From Streptomyces noursei ATCC 11455 (GTDB lineage: Bacteria > Actinomycetota > Actinomycetes > Streptomycetales > Streptomycetaceae): a stretch of 64,000 nt of DNA. Shown piece after piece: positions 1-7,780 of this stretch. The stretch spans positions 3,782,001 to 3,846,000 of the forward strand of contig NZ_CP011533.1 of the NCBI RefSeq assembly GCF_001704275.1. The letters run 5' to 3'. How positions within the stretch are numbered: position 1 is the stretch's first letter; every line of letters begins with the position of its first letter. The translations under genes were made by a program, and so were the position numbers. Under the pieces are notes generated by a model, which worked only from the letters and a program-made list of their open reading frames with translations, searched no databases and was not told the origin of the DNA.

Positions 1-357
1 CCCGTCCGCCCGGCGCTGCTCGGCCGGTGCGTCCAAGTAGGCGTTGGCGGCGGCATAGTTGCCCTGTCCGGCCGCGCCCACCGTGCTGGCGAACGACGAG
101 AACAGGACGAACGCAGACAGGTCGAGGTCGCGGGTCAGCTCGTGCAGGTTCCGCGTCGCGTCCACCTTGGGCCGCAGCACCCTGGCCGTCTGCTCGGCGG
201 TGAGGGTGTCCAGCAGTCCCGGATCCAGCACCCCCGCCGCGTGCACCACCGCGGTCAGCGGCGGACCGGACAGCCCGGCGAGCAGCGCGGCCAGCGCACC
301 GGAGTCGGCCTCATCGCAGGCCCCGACGGTGACTTCGGCGCCACGCTCGCGCAAACC
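1..357 (-). pseudogene. type I modular polyketide synthase, ketoreductase (KR) domain fragment
   Basis: Read on the minus strand this stretch is one open frame with no start or stop. It encodes a classic modular PKS ketoreductase core: LRERGAEV strand, [23 protein letters not shown] with the catalytic-region Lys, VLFSSFAS with the active-site Ser, and [11 protein letters not shown] with the catalytic Tyr and Asn. In a complete PKS this NADPH-dependent domain reduces the beta-keto group of the chain on the acyl carrier protein. It runs off the left edge. At about 350-357 it stops being KR-like and meets a fragment of another gene on the opposite strand. Nothing else of a PKS module follows, so inside this window it is a broken piece; the rest may lie to the left. 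Confidence 0.85.
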
Positions 358-603
358 CGACTGATCGACCTCGGCCGCGGCTCCGCCTGGTTCGACACCG
401 GTACGCACGAAAGTCTCATGGACGCCGCACTGTTCGTGCAGGTCCTGGCCAAACGCCAGGGCATCCGGCTGGCGTGCATCGAGGAGGTCGCCTTCCGCAT
501 GGGCTTCATCGACGAGGACCAGCTCGCCTCGCTCGGCAAGGAGTTCGTCGCCAACTCCGCCTCCGGCTACGGCCACTACCTCATGGACCTCGCCGGCACC
601 TGA
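354..603 (+). pseudogene. rfbA: glucose-1-phosphate thymidylyltransferase (RmlA/RfbA), C-terminal fragment
   Basis: The last 80 or so residues match the C-terminal part of dTDP-glucose synthases, which make dTDP-glucose from dTTP and glucose-1-phosphate, the first step of deoxysugar biosynthesis. Visible landmarks are [19 protein letters not shown], then [20 protein letters not shown] and a final [11 protein letters not shown], ending at TGA 601-603. The family is about 290-355 residues, so more than two thirds is missing, including the nucleotide-binding G-G-x-G-T-R-L region. The frame stays open to the left, but those residues are the antisense of the PKS ketoreductase fragment and are not RmlA-like. 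RmlA genes usually sit in glycosylated-polyketide clusters, so both fragments may come from one lost cluster (inference). Confidence 0.85.
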
Positions 604-880
604 CGTCGCGTCCCGTCGGCGCGGGAGCCGGGACTCGGGACAGCACGCCGAACCGCCCCGTCCGACCGCCCCGTCCGACCGCCGGGGCCGGCGTGCCGGA
701 GCGGATACGGGGAAGTCTCATGAGCCAGGTGGTTCGGCATGAGGCCGTCCTCCCCCTCTGGGGCCGCGGGTGCCGGGCGGGGCGGGAGTTATCCACAGCC
801 CTGCCGGGAACTGCCTGGGAGCGGAACACTGTCCGTACGGCGATGACCACGCCGGGGGCGGGCCGCGGCGGCGGGTTCCG
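604..880. other. intergenic stretch after the cluster remnant
   Basis: No gene recognised. It holds a short direct repeat (CCGCCCCGTCCGA, copies near 653-678) and one isolated DnaA-box-like TTATCCACA at 789-797. The frame of the next gene stays open back to a GTG at 770, but nothing protein-like is visible there. Confidence 0.5.
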
Positions 881-3800
881 GTGATCCGCCGACGACTGCT
901 GGACCGCCAGGACTACTGGCGACTGCTGGAGGGGACGGGCATGCCGGGCGAACTGGCTGGGCTGCGGGACGGCCACCGGAAGGAAGCGGACGGGCTGCTG
1001 ACGCGGACCGTCGAGGAGGAGGCGCGCCGCTCGGGCGGCCGGATCGACGGCGCGGCGCTGCTCGGCAGGGCCCGGGCGGCGCTGGACGAGCTGGCCGCCT
1101 CGGCGGAGGAGGAGTACGGGGCGTACGTCCGCGCACTGGACGAGGCTGCGGCCGGCCGACGGCCGCTCGGGGAGCGGCTGTCGCGCAAGGAGTTGGGCAC
1201 CCCGGTGGTGGCGTCCGCGGTGGCCGCGGTGGCCGCGTTCGGTGCGGACCTGGCGGCGGGCACGGGCGGCGGCCCGGCGCTCGGGGCGGGCGCCGCGGCG
1301 CTGGTGGCGGGCGCGGCGGCCACGGTCGTGAAGCTGACCGCCGGCCATCTCCCGGCGGCGCACCGCCACGCCGGGATGCGGGGCCAGCCCGGCGGGCCCG
1401 AGCAGTTGCGGCTCCAGTGGTTGACGGCACTGGAGGTGCGGGGCATCCGGCCGTTCCTCGACCAGCAGCGGATGCTGGCCGCGGCATCCCGGGGCGGCGG
1501 TTCGTCCGCCGCCCGGCCGGCGGGGAAGGGCACCCGGGGGCCGCAGCTGCGCGGCGCGGACCGCAGCGCGGCGGCCCGCAGGCGCTCGGTCCTGGAGCGG
1601 TCTTTCGCCCAACTCCCCCAGCCGGACGGCCCGTTCGCCGGGCGCCGGACGGAGCTGGCGCAGCTCGCCCAGTGGGTGCAGGCCGGCCGGGCGAGCACCG
1701 AGACCCGGCCGATCGTGGTGGTGCTGCACGGCGAGCCGGGCTCGGGGCGGACGGCGCTGGCGGTGCGGGCGGCGCACCAGCTGCGCGATCAGTTCCGCGG
1801 CGCGTGTCTGGTGGATCTGCGCGGCGACACCCCGGGCGAGGTACCACTGCCGACCCGGGACGCCCTGCTGCACCTGCTCAACCGCCTGGGCGCGCCGCGC
1901 GAACAGCTGCTGTTCCGCGAGCGGCCCGCCCAGGAGCAGCACGTCAAACGACTCACCGAGGTCTACCACCAGCATCTGACCGGCCTCCCGGTGACGCTGC
2001 TGCTGGACGATGCCTCGGACGCCGAGCAGGTCCGGGCCCTGGTGCCGGACCGCTCCGACAGCCTGGTCCTGGTCACCTCCCGCACGCCGCTGGAACTTCC
2101 CGCGGACCTTCAGGCGCGGGTGCACCACCTCCCGGTGGCGGCACTGGACGCGGCGGGCACCGAGGAACTCCTGCGGTCGGCGGCGCCCGCCGGGGAGGCC
2201 CCGGCGGACGGCACGGCACCGTACGACGCACAGTCGATCGACCGGATCTCCGAGCTGTGCGCCGGACTGCCGCTGGCGCTGCGGGTGGCCGGCTCGTCGC
2301 TGGGCAGCCGCTCCCCCGCGGTGCTGGCCCGGGAGCTGGCCGCGGTCGACGAAGCGGCGCCGGTGGAGCGGGCGTTGTCGCTGCGCTACGCCGACCAGCC
2401 GCCGCAGGCCCGGCAGTTGCTGCGCCGGTTGGCCCTGGTGGGCCGGGCGAGCCTGGGGGTGGCCGCCGCGGCGGCGCTGCTGGGCGTCCCGGACGCGGAG
2501 GCGAAGCGCCAGCTGACGGCGCTGGCCGAGGCCGGGCTGATCGAGCACGTCCGCAGCGCGCGCTACCGCCTGCACCCCCTGGTGCACCGCTTCGCGCACG
2601 CCCGGTTGGCCGTCGAGGAGGAGCCGGCCGAGCGCGCCGCGGCCCAGGAGCGGCTGATCCGCGGCTATGCGGAACTGGCCGACGCGGTGATCCGGCTGGT
2701 CGACGGCAACACGTCCACCCGCGCCGACCGCTTCGGCCCGCACGGCTTCGCGTCCCTGGACGCGGCCCTGCAGTGGCTGGACGACGAGACCAGCTTCATC
2801 ACCGCCGCCCTGCGCCACGCCGATCAGGACGTCGACCAGGACACCGTCTCGCACCTGCTGGGCGCGCTGTGCGACTACTGCCTGCTGCGCGGCGACCTCT
2901 ACCGCCTGGGCGAGCTGAGCGAACTGACCCGGGCCGCCGGCCAGGGTCTGCTGGTGCGCTCGGTGCAGTGGCGCACCGGCGTCGCGGCCCGTCAGCTGGG
3001 CGAGCTGGACCGGGCCCGGACGACGCTGTCATCGGTGGTCGATCTCTACTTCGAGGCGCAGCACCCGGTGGGCGCCGCCCGCGCGCTGCGCGATCTGGGC
3101 ATCACGCTCCAGCAGCAGGGCAGTCTCACCGAGGCCGCGGCCAAGCTGCGGGAGGCGCTGGACCTCCAGACCGGCCCCGAGATGCGCGGCGACCGCGCCT
3201 GGACGCTGCACGCCCTGGCGGCGGTGGAGCGGGACCGCGCCCGGCTCCCCGAGGCGTTGGAGATGCTGCGGGAGTCGCTGGCCCTCCATGAGGAGAGCGA
3301 GAGCCTGCACGGCCAGGCGTGGGCGCACTTCCAGCTCGGCCAGGTGCATCTGCGCCGGGGCGATGTGCCGAGCGCCGAGGCCGCGCTGGGCGCCGCACTG
3401 GAGCTGTACGGCCGGACGCACGACGACCGCGGCACGGCCTGGGCGATGACCCAGCTGGCGCGGGCCCGTCTGGTGGCCGGCGACACCGGCCCGGCCGTGG
3501 ACCAGCTGCGCCAGGCGCAGCCGCTGCACCGCCAGCACGAGGACGCCCGCGGTGAGGCGTGGACGATGTACTACCTGGGCCAGGCGCTGGAGGAGCGTGG
3601 TGAGCGCGACGAGGCACTGCGGCAGCTGGAGCGCGCGCGGAACATGTTCAGTCGGATGCAGGACGGCTACGGCCTGGCCTGCGCCCGGCACCACGCGGGC
3701 CGGGTGACCCGGGATCTGCGGGCCGAGCAGACGGGTTCGCTGCGCAACAGCGGCTTCGCCCGCCAGCTGCTCCAGGACGCCCGGAAGGACTTCCAGCGGA

Positions 3801-4213
3801 TCGGGGTGGCGCACGGCGAGGCGTGGTCCGTGCTGGAGTTGGTGATCATCGACGCGGGCAACGGCCGGACGGCCCAGGCGCTGGCGCTGGCCGACGAGGC
3901 CGCGCAGCTCTTCGCGGGCTACGGCGACCGGCGCGGTGAGGACTGGGCGCGGTTCCTGCGGTGCACGCTGCTGCCGTTCGCCTCACCGGGTGGTTCGGTG
4001 GTCGGCTCGGCGGTGGCGCAGGAGGAGCTGGCGCAGCTCGTGCGGGAGCGGCACGACGGCCGGGACGCCAAGCTGGCGGACTCGGCGGGGACCTTCGCGC
4101 TGCTGCTGGAGCGTGGGGTGGAGCCGGAGTCGGGGTGGCAGGGCTGGCGGCTGGGCATGGTGCCGGACCGCCACGCCAGGGAGGTCATGGCGGTGTCCGC
4201 GACGACGGAGTGA
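881..4213 (+). CDS. STAND-class NB-ARC ATPase with C-terminal TPR repeats
   Basis: About 1,110 residues. A hydrophobic Ala/Gly-rich segment (about residues 106-155) could insert in or lie on the membrane. An NB-ARC module follows: FAGRRTEL entry motif, P-loop GEPGSGRT near residue 283, Walker B LLLDDASD, sensor-like LVTSRT, and a GLPLAL motif. The C-terminal half (about 690-1020) is a run of helical TPR-like repeats, many with the G-x-A-W pattern. STAND proteins are signal-gated switches in which TPRs sense a ligand or partner and the ATPase oligomerises. It resembles AfsR-type regulators but has no SARP DNA-binding domain, so the output is unknown. I chose the GTG at 881; a GTG at 770 in the same frame would add 37 unconvincing residues. 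No operon partner. Confidence 0.85.
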   Translation: MIRRRLLDRQDYWRLLEGTGMPGELAGLRDGHRKEADGLLTRTVEEEARRSGGRIDGAALLGRARAALDELAASAEEEYGAYVRALDEAAAGRRPLGERLSRKELGTPVVASAVAAVAAFGADLAAGTGGGPALGAGAAALVAGAAATVVKLTAGHLPAAHRHAGMRGQPGGPEQLRLQWLTALEVRGIRPFLDQQRMLAAASRGGGSSAARPAGKGTRGPQLRGADRSAAARRRSVLERSFAQLPQPDGPFAGRRTELAQLAQWVQAGRASTETRPIVVVLHGEPGSGRTALAVRAAHQLRDQFRGACLVDLRGDTPGEVPLPTRDALLHLLNRLGAPREQLLFRERPAQEQHVKRLTEVYHQHLTGLPVTLLLDDASDAEQVRALVPDRSDSLVLVTSRTPLELPADLQARVHHLPVAALDAAGTEELLRSAAPAGEAPADGTAPYDAQSIDRISELCAGLPLALRVAGSSLGSRSPAVLARELAAVDEAAPVERALSLRYADQPPQARQLLRRLALVGRASLGVAAAAALLGVPDAEAKRQLTALAEAGLIEHVRSARYRLHPLVHRFAHARLAVEEEPAERAAAQERLIRGYAELADAVIRLVDGNTSTRADRFGPHGFASLDAALQWLDDETSFITAALRHADQDVDQDTVSHLLGALCDYCLLRGDLYRLGELSELTRAAGQGLLVRSVQWRTGVAARQLGELDRARTTLSSVVDLYFEAQHPVGAARALRDLGITLQQQGSLTEAAAKLREALDLQTGPEMRGDRAWTLHALAAVERDRARLPEALEMLRESLALHEESESLHGQAWAHFQLGQVHLRRGDVPSAEAALGAALELYGRTHDDRGTAWAMTQLARARLVAGDTGPAVDQLRQAQPLHRQHEDARGEAWTMYYLGQALEERGERDEALRQLERARNMFSRMQDGYGLACARHHAGRVTRDLRAEQTGSLRNSGFARQLLQDARKDFQRIGVAHGEAWSVLELVIIDAGNGRTAQALALADEAAQLFAGYGDRRGEDWARFLRCTLLPFASPGGSVVGSAVAQEELAQLVRERHDGRDAKLADSAGTFALLLERGVEPESGWQGWRLGMVPDRHAREVMAVSATTE

Positions 4214-4262
4214 CGGTGCCGGCCCACGCCGGCCCGCGACCGCGGCGTCCGGCCCGCGGCAC

Positions 4263-4291
4263 GGCTCGCCGACCGCTTGGGTCAGCGAGCC
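4263..4291. terminator. hairpin between convergent genes
   Basis: GGCTCGC/GCGAGCC outer arms with inner GACC/GGTC and a short loop. It sits between the ends of the STAND gene (plus) and the small membrane protein gene (minus), so it could serve both. No T-run, as is common in Streptomyces. Confidence 0.5.
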
Positions 4292-4396
4292 GCCGGGCCG
4301 GTCGGCCGGCCGCTGCCAGACGGCCGGTTCACTGACCGCCACCCGGTCCTCGTGCCCGTGCGCCGTGCGCCGCGTCCGCGGCCCGGCGCCGGGCCG

Positions 4397-4645
4397 TCAG
4401 CTGGTCTTCGGCTTCGGTGCCGCGGCGGCCGGGGCGGTGGTGGCCGCCTGGCCGTCCTCGGGGGTCTCCTCGAAGTCCACCTTGCGCATGTGCTTGTTCA
4501 TGGACTTCATCAGCAGCCATACGGCACCGCCGATGACCGCGAAGACGATGAAGCCGAGGACGCCGGGGGTCACCTTGTCCTTGTCGAAGCTGTCGGCAAG
4601 GGTGACGAAGTGCGTCAGGGCGAGGGTGCTGGTCGCGCTCATCAT
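4397..4645 (-). CDS. small single-pass membrane protein downstream of mca
   Basis: 82 residues (ATGATG start; either Met is possible). There is one clear membrane span in the middle (GVLGFIVFAVIGGAVWLLM, about 28-46), then a basic stretch (MNKHMRK) and an acidic/Ala-Pro-Lys tail, suggesting a cytoplasmic C terminus. The start lies 4 bases after the mca stop, so the two are almost certainly co-transcribed and perhaps translationally coupled. I do not recognise a function; from its position it may assist mycothiol conjugate turnover or export, but that is a guess from the neighbour only. Confidence 0.75.
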   Translation of the reverse strand: MMSATSTLALTHFVTLADSFDKDKVTPGVLGFIVFAVIGGAVWLLMKSMNKHMRKVDFEETPEDGQAATTAPAAAAPKPKTS

Positions 4646-4649
4646 GGGC

Positions 4650-5522
4650 TCAATTGTTGCGGATGCCCGCGAAGAGGTCGTCCTCGGGGAGCGAAGTGTC
4701 CACGAGCGACTTCGCGAGCTCGTATTCCTCCGTCGGCCAGACCTCGCGCTGGATGTCCATCGGCACCCGGAACCACCCGCCGTCGGGGTCGATCTGGGTG
4801 GCGTGGGCGATCAGTGCCTTGTCGCGGATCTCGAAGAAGTCGGCGCAGGGGATGTAGGTGGTCAGCGTGCGCTCACGCCGCTCGAACTGCTTCCACCGCT
4901 CCAGCCACTCGCCGTAGGGCGACTCCATGCCGCGCTCCAGCAGCGCCTCGTGCAGCGCGATGGTCCGCGGCTTGTTGAAGCCCTGGTTGTAGTAGAGCTT
5001 CTGCGGCTGCCAGGGCTCGCCGGCCTCCGGGTACTTCGCCGGGTCGCCGGCCGCCTCGAAGGCCACCATCGTGATCTTGTGGGTCATGATGTGGTCCGGG
5101 TGCGGGTAGCCGCCGTTCTCGTCGTAGGTCGTGATGACCTGCGGCTTGAACTTCCGGATCAGCTTCACCAGGGGCTCGGCCGCGGCCTCGACGTCCTGGA
5201 GGGCGAAGCAGCCCTCGGGCAGCGGCGGCAGCGGGTCGCCCTCGGGGAGCCCGGAGTCGACGAAGCCCAGCCACTCCTGCTTGACGCCCAGGATCTCCCG
5301 GGCCTCGTCCATTTCCTTCCGGCGTACCTCGTGGATGTGCTCCTCGATGTACGGGTCCCCCTGGAGTTTGGGGTTGAGGATGGAGCCTCGCTCGCCGCCT
5401 GTGCAGGTGACGACCAGCACGTCCACCCCCTCGGACACGTACTTGGCCATGGTGGCCGCACCCTTGCTCGACTCGTCGTCGGGGTGTGCGTGGACCGCCA
5501 TCAATCGCAGCTGCTCAGTCAA
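4650..5522 (-). CDS. mca: mycothiol S-conjugate amidase Mca
   Basis: 290 residues, the usual length. Mca is a zinc amidase that cleaves mycothiol S-conjugates of alkylating agents and antibiotics, releasing a mercapturic acid for export and GlcN-Ins for mycothiol recycling. The PIG-L/LmbE-fold motifs are present: AHPDDE at residues 12-17 (zinc ligands His13 and Asp16) and HPDHIMTH with His144, preceded by the TTYDENGGYPHP signature that separates Mca from MshB. The start is a TTG at 5522 with a GAGGAT ribosome site 9 bases upstream; no better in-frame start is seen. It is divergent from the DUF4307 gene and followed directly by a small membrane protein gene. Confidence 0.95.
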   Translation of the reverse strand: MTEQLRLMAVHAHPDDESSKGAATMAKYVSEGVDVLVVTCTGGERGSILNPKLQGDPYIEEHIHEVRRKEMDEAREILGVKQEWLGFVDSGLPEGDPLPPLPEGCFALQDVEAAAEPLVKLIRKFKPQVITTYDENGGYPHPDHIMTHKITMVAFEAAGDPAKYPEAGEPWQPQKLYYNQGFNKPRTIALHEALLERGMESPYGEWLERWKQFERRERTLTTYIPCADFFEIRDKALIAHATQIDPDGGWFRVPMDIQREVWPTEEYELAKSLVDTSLPEDDLFAGIRNN

Positions 5523-5653
5523 GACTCGATCCTCAGTGAAAGGCCGGAGAAGATGCCTCCTATAGTGACCGAAGCGAGGGGGCGCTGTATTCCCTGGGGC
5601 GGGGACCCCTCAGGGGTCTGATGGTTCCCGGTCCCCTACCAGGAGGATGGATC
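5523..5653. promoter_or_regulatory. divergent promoter region of mca and the DUF4307 gene
   Basis: A TATAGT at 5561-5566 could be a -10 box for the rightward gene. A 15-base inverted repeat, GACCCCT-C-AGGGGTC, lies at 5604-5618 in the leader of the DUF4307 gene, 36 bases before its start, and may be an operator or a small hairpin. The strong AGGAGG ribosome site is at 5641-5646. Confidence 0.35.
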
Positions 5654-6070
5654 ATGACCGCGGTGCGCGAAGGGCTCCCGGACGGACGCTACGGCCGTTC
5701 CGCCGACCAGCGCGCGGACCGCAAGCTCAAGATCATCGGGGCGGTGCTCGGCGTGGTGCTGCTCGGCGTGGTCGGCTGGCTGGGCGTCTCGTACATCTCC
5801 GGGCAGGACCTCAGCGGCCGGATCATCACCTGGCAGGCGGTCTCCGACCACGAGGTCAAGGTCCACCTCGAAGTGGTCAAGGGCGCGGACGACACCGGGG
5901 TGTGCACGCTGCGTTCCCAGGCCACCGACGGTTCCGAGGTCGGCCGCAAGGACGTGACCATCGACCAGCGCACCGGACAGGTCGACACCGAGGTCACGGT
6001 GCGGACGACGAAGCGGGCGACCAACGCCATCCTGGTCGGCTGCACGGGCTCCGCGGCCGGCACCGGCTGA
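5654..6070 (+). CDS. DUF4307 membrane-anchored protein
   Basis: 138 residues: a short charged cytoplasmic N terminus with YGRSADQRADRKLK, one membrane span (about 28-48, IIGAVLGVVLLGVVGWLGV), then an extracytoplasmic beta-rich domain with two cysteines (VCTLRSQA and LVGCTGS) that could form a disulfide. The layout and motifs fit the actinobacterial DUF4307 family, of unknown function, commonly found next to mca and greA. Start ATG 5654 is fixed by AGGAGG 8 bases upstream. It faces the same way as greA but is 240 bases away, so probably has its own promoter. Confidence 0.85.
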   Translation: MTAVREGLPDGRYGRSADQRADRKLKIIGAVLGVVLLGVVGWLGVSYISGQDLSGRIITWQAVSDHEVKVHLEVVKGADDTGVCTLRSQATDGSEVGRKDVTIDQRTGQVDTEVTVRTTKRATNAILVGCTGSAAGTG

Positions 6071-6224
6071 TCACGGCGGCGCGCCCCCGGCGCTCACCGT
6101 CCGCAAGATCCCGGTGACTCGAACGGCCGACCCCCGTGTCCCGTCCGATCGCCTCTGATCAGCGGCGATGCACTCTCGTGCAACCACTGTGAATTTCCTC
6201 TTCCCCCTTTTGTGCCGGAATTGT

Positions 6225-6230
6225 TAGGCT
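6225..6230 (+). promoter_or_regulatory. possible -10 element of greA
   Basis: TAGGCT in the only AT-rich patch of the 240-base gap before greA, 81 bases upstream of its start. The -35 side (TTCCCC at 6201-6206, 18-base spacing) is poor, so this is weak. Confidence 0.3.
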
Positions 6231-6310
6231 CGTGGTTTCGCCCACCTGTGAAGGCGCAAACCTTCCTGGTAGGGCGTTTGATTTATCCCCAGTACCGACG
6301 AGGAGCACCT

Positions 6311-6808
6311 GTGACCCAGACCAGTGAGAACGTCACCTGGCTGACCCAGGAGGCGTATGACCAGCTCAAGAAAGAGCTGGAGTACCTGTCTGGTCCCGCA
6401 CGCGCCGAGATCACCGAGAAGATCCAGGCGGCCCGCGAGGAAGGTGACCTGAAGGAGAACGCCGGGTACCACGCGGCCAAGGAAGAGCAGGGCAAGCAGG
6501 AGCTCCGCGTCCGTCAGCTCAAGCAGCTGCTGGAGAGCGCGAAGGTCGGCGAGGCCCCCGCGGCGAACGGCGTGGTCGCTCCCGGCATGGTCGTCACCAT
6601 CGCGTTCGACGGGGACCCGGACGACACCCTGGAGTTCCTGCTGGCCTCGCGGGAGTACGCGAGCGAGGACATCGAGACCTACTCCCCGCAGTCGCCCCTG
6701 GGAACCGGCGTGAACGGCAAGAAGATCGGTGCCGACGCCGAGTACGAGCTGCCCAACGGCAAGAAGGCGTCCGTGAAGATCCTCGACGCCAAGCCCTACA
6801 CCGGCTGA
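6311..6808 (+). CDS. greA: transcription elongation factor GreA
   Basis: 165 residues, family-typical. GreA enters the RNA polymerase secondary channel and stimulates cleavage of the 3' end of backtracked RNA. The N-terminal half is the antiparallel coiled coil (LTQEAYDQLKKELEYL to about residue 80) with the acidic tip in EEGDLKENAGYHAAKEEQ. The C-terminal half is the FKBP-like domain (YSPQSPLG, GKKIGADAEYELPNGKK). The start is the GTG at 6311 with GAGGAG at 6300-6305; the open frame upstream is not GreA-like. The gene is closed by a strong hairpin at 6839-6874. Confidence 0.95.
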   Translation: MTQTSENVTWLTQEAYDQLKKELEYLSGPARAEITEKIQAAREEGDLKENAGYHAAKEEQGKQELRVRQLKQLLESAKVGEAPAANGVVAPGMVVTIAFDGDPDDTLEFLLASREYASEDIETYSPQSPLGTGVNGKKIGADAEYELPNGKKASVKILDAKPYTG

Positions 6809-6838
6809 GCCTCGGGGCGCACGGAGATCAAGCGCAGC

Positions 6839-6874
6839 GGAAGCGGCCCGGAGCACAGGCTCCGGGCCGCTTCC
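6839..6874. terminator. greA terminator, 16-bp perfect stem
   Basis: Arms 6839-6854 and 6859-6874 (starting GGAAGCGGCCCGG) are perfectly complementary with loop ACAG. It lies between greA and the convergent ABC permease gene, so it can act in both directions. Confidence 0.85.
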
Positions 6875-6901
6875 GCGTGTGCGGGCGGGCCGCCGGGGAC
6901 T

Positions 6902-7780
6902 TCAGGCGGTCGCCGAGCGGTACTTGCGGACCGCCAGCGTGCGGAAGACCGCGATGATCAGGACCGACCAGAGCACCGAGGCCAGCACCGGGTGCTCCAT
7001 CGGCCAGGCACCGGTCACCGACCGGGGCACGCTGTCGATGGTGTTGCCGAACAGCTGCCGGGCGCCGGCGACCGTGGCGCTGAACGGGTTCCACTCCGCG
7101 ATGTGCTGGAGGACCGCCGGCATGCCGTTGACCGGTACGAAGGCGTTGGAGATGAACGTCAGCGGGAAGAGCCAGATCAGCCCGCCGGAGGTGGCGGCCT
7201 CGGGCGTGCGGACCGTGAGGCCGATGAGCGCGCCGATCCAGGAGAAGGCGTAGCCGAGCAGGAGCAGCAGCGCGAAGCCGGCCAGCACGCTCGCCGGGTT
7301 CTCGTGGCTGCGCCAGCCGATCAGCAGCGCGACCACCGCCAGCACCACCAGGGTCAGCGCGGTCTGCACCAGGTCGGCGAGGGTCCGGCCGGTGAGGACC
7401 GCGCCGCGGGACATCGGCAGCGAGCGGAACCGGTCGATCAGCCCCTTGTGCATGTCGTCCGCGATGCCCGCGCCGGCACCGGCGGTGGCGAACGTGACGG
7501 TCTGCGCGAAGATCCCGGCCATCAGGAACTCCCGGTACGCCTGGGTGTCGCCGGCCTGGGCGCCGGGGAGGGCGATGGATCCGCCGAAGACGTAGGTGAA
7601 CAGCACCACGAACATGATCGGTTGGATCAGTCCGAAGATCACGACCTCGGGGATGCGCAGCATCCGGATCAGATTGCGCTGGGCGACCACCAGGGAGTCG
7701 CGCACGGACCGCGTGAGGCCGCCGCGCGACCGCGGGGTCCGGGTGGGGGCCTCGTCGGCCGCGTGACCGACCGCACTCAT
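6902..7780 (-). CDS. ABC-2 type (DrrB-like) exporter permease
   Basis: 292 residues. Six hydrophobic spans are readable after a charged N terminus (FGLIQPIMFVVLFTYVFGG; IFAQTVTFATAGAGAGIA; ALTLVVLAVVALLIG; AGFALLLLLGYAFSWIGALIGL; GGLIWLFPLTFISNAFVP; ASVLWSVLIIAVF). The motif FISNAFVPVNGMPAVLQ with its WNPFSATV follow-up is typical of the daunorubicin-resistance DrrB branch of ABC-2 permeases, which export hydrophobic drugs or lipids. The ATG overlaps the stop of the ATPase gene by the tetranucleotide ATGA, so the two are translationally coupled and surely form one exporter. Confidence 0.92.
   Translation of the reverse strand: MSAVGHAADEAPTRTPRSRGGLTRSVRDSLVVAQRNLIRMLRIPEVVIFGLIQPIMFVVLFTYVFGGSIALPGAQAGDTQAYREFLMAGIFAQTVTFATAGAGAGIADDMHKGLIDRFRSLPMSRGAVLTGRTLADLVQTALTLVVLAVVALLIGWRSHENPASVLAGFALLLLLGYAFSWIGALIGLTVRTPEAATSGGLIWLFPLTFISNAFVPVNGMPAVLQHIAEWNPFSATVAGARQLFGNTIDSVPRSVTGAWPMEHPVLASVLWSVLIIAVFRTLAVRKYRSATA

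Noticed and set aside
1..603. A single fused 153-codon gene from 142 to 603
   Set aside because: The first 70 codons are the antisense of a clear PKS ketoreductase; only the C-terminal 80 are RmlA.
789..797. TTATCCACA, a DnaA-box match, as a possible replication origin
   Set aside because: Only one copy, no cluster, no dnaA/dnaN nearby; chance occurrence is likely.
581..2854. 757-codon open frame on the minus strand
   Set aside because: Antisense of the STAND gene; translation is Arg/Gln/Gly-rich with no motif. Long antisense frames are routine at this GC content.
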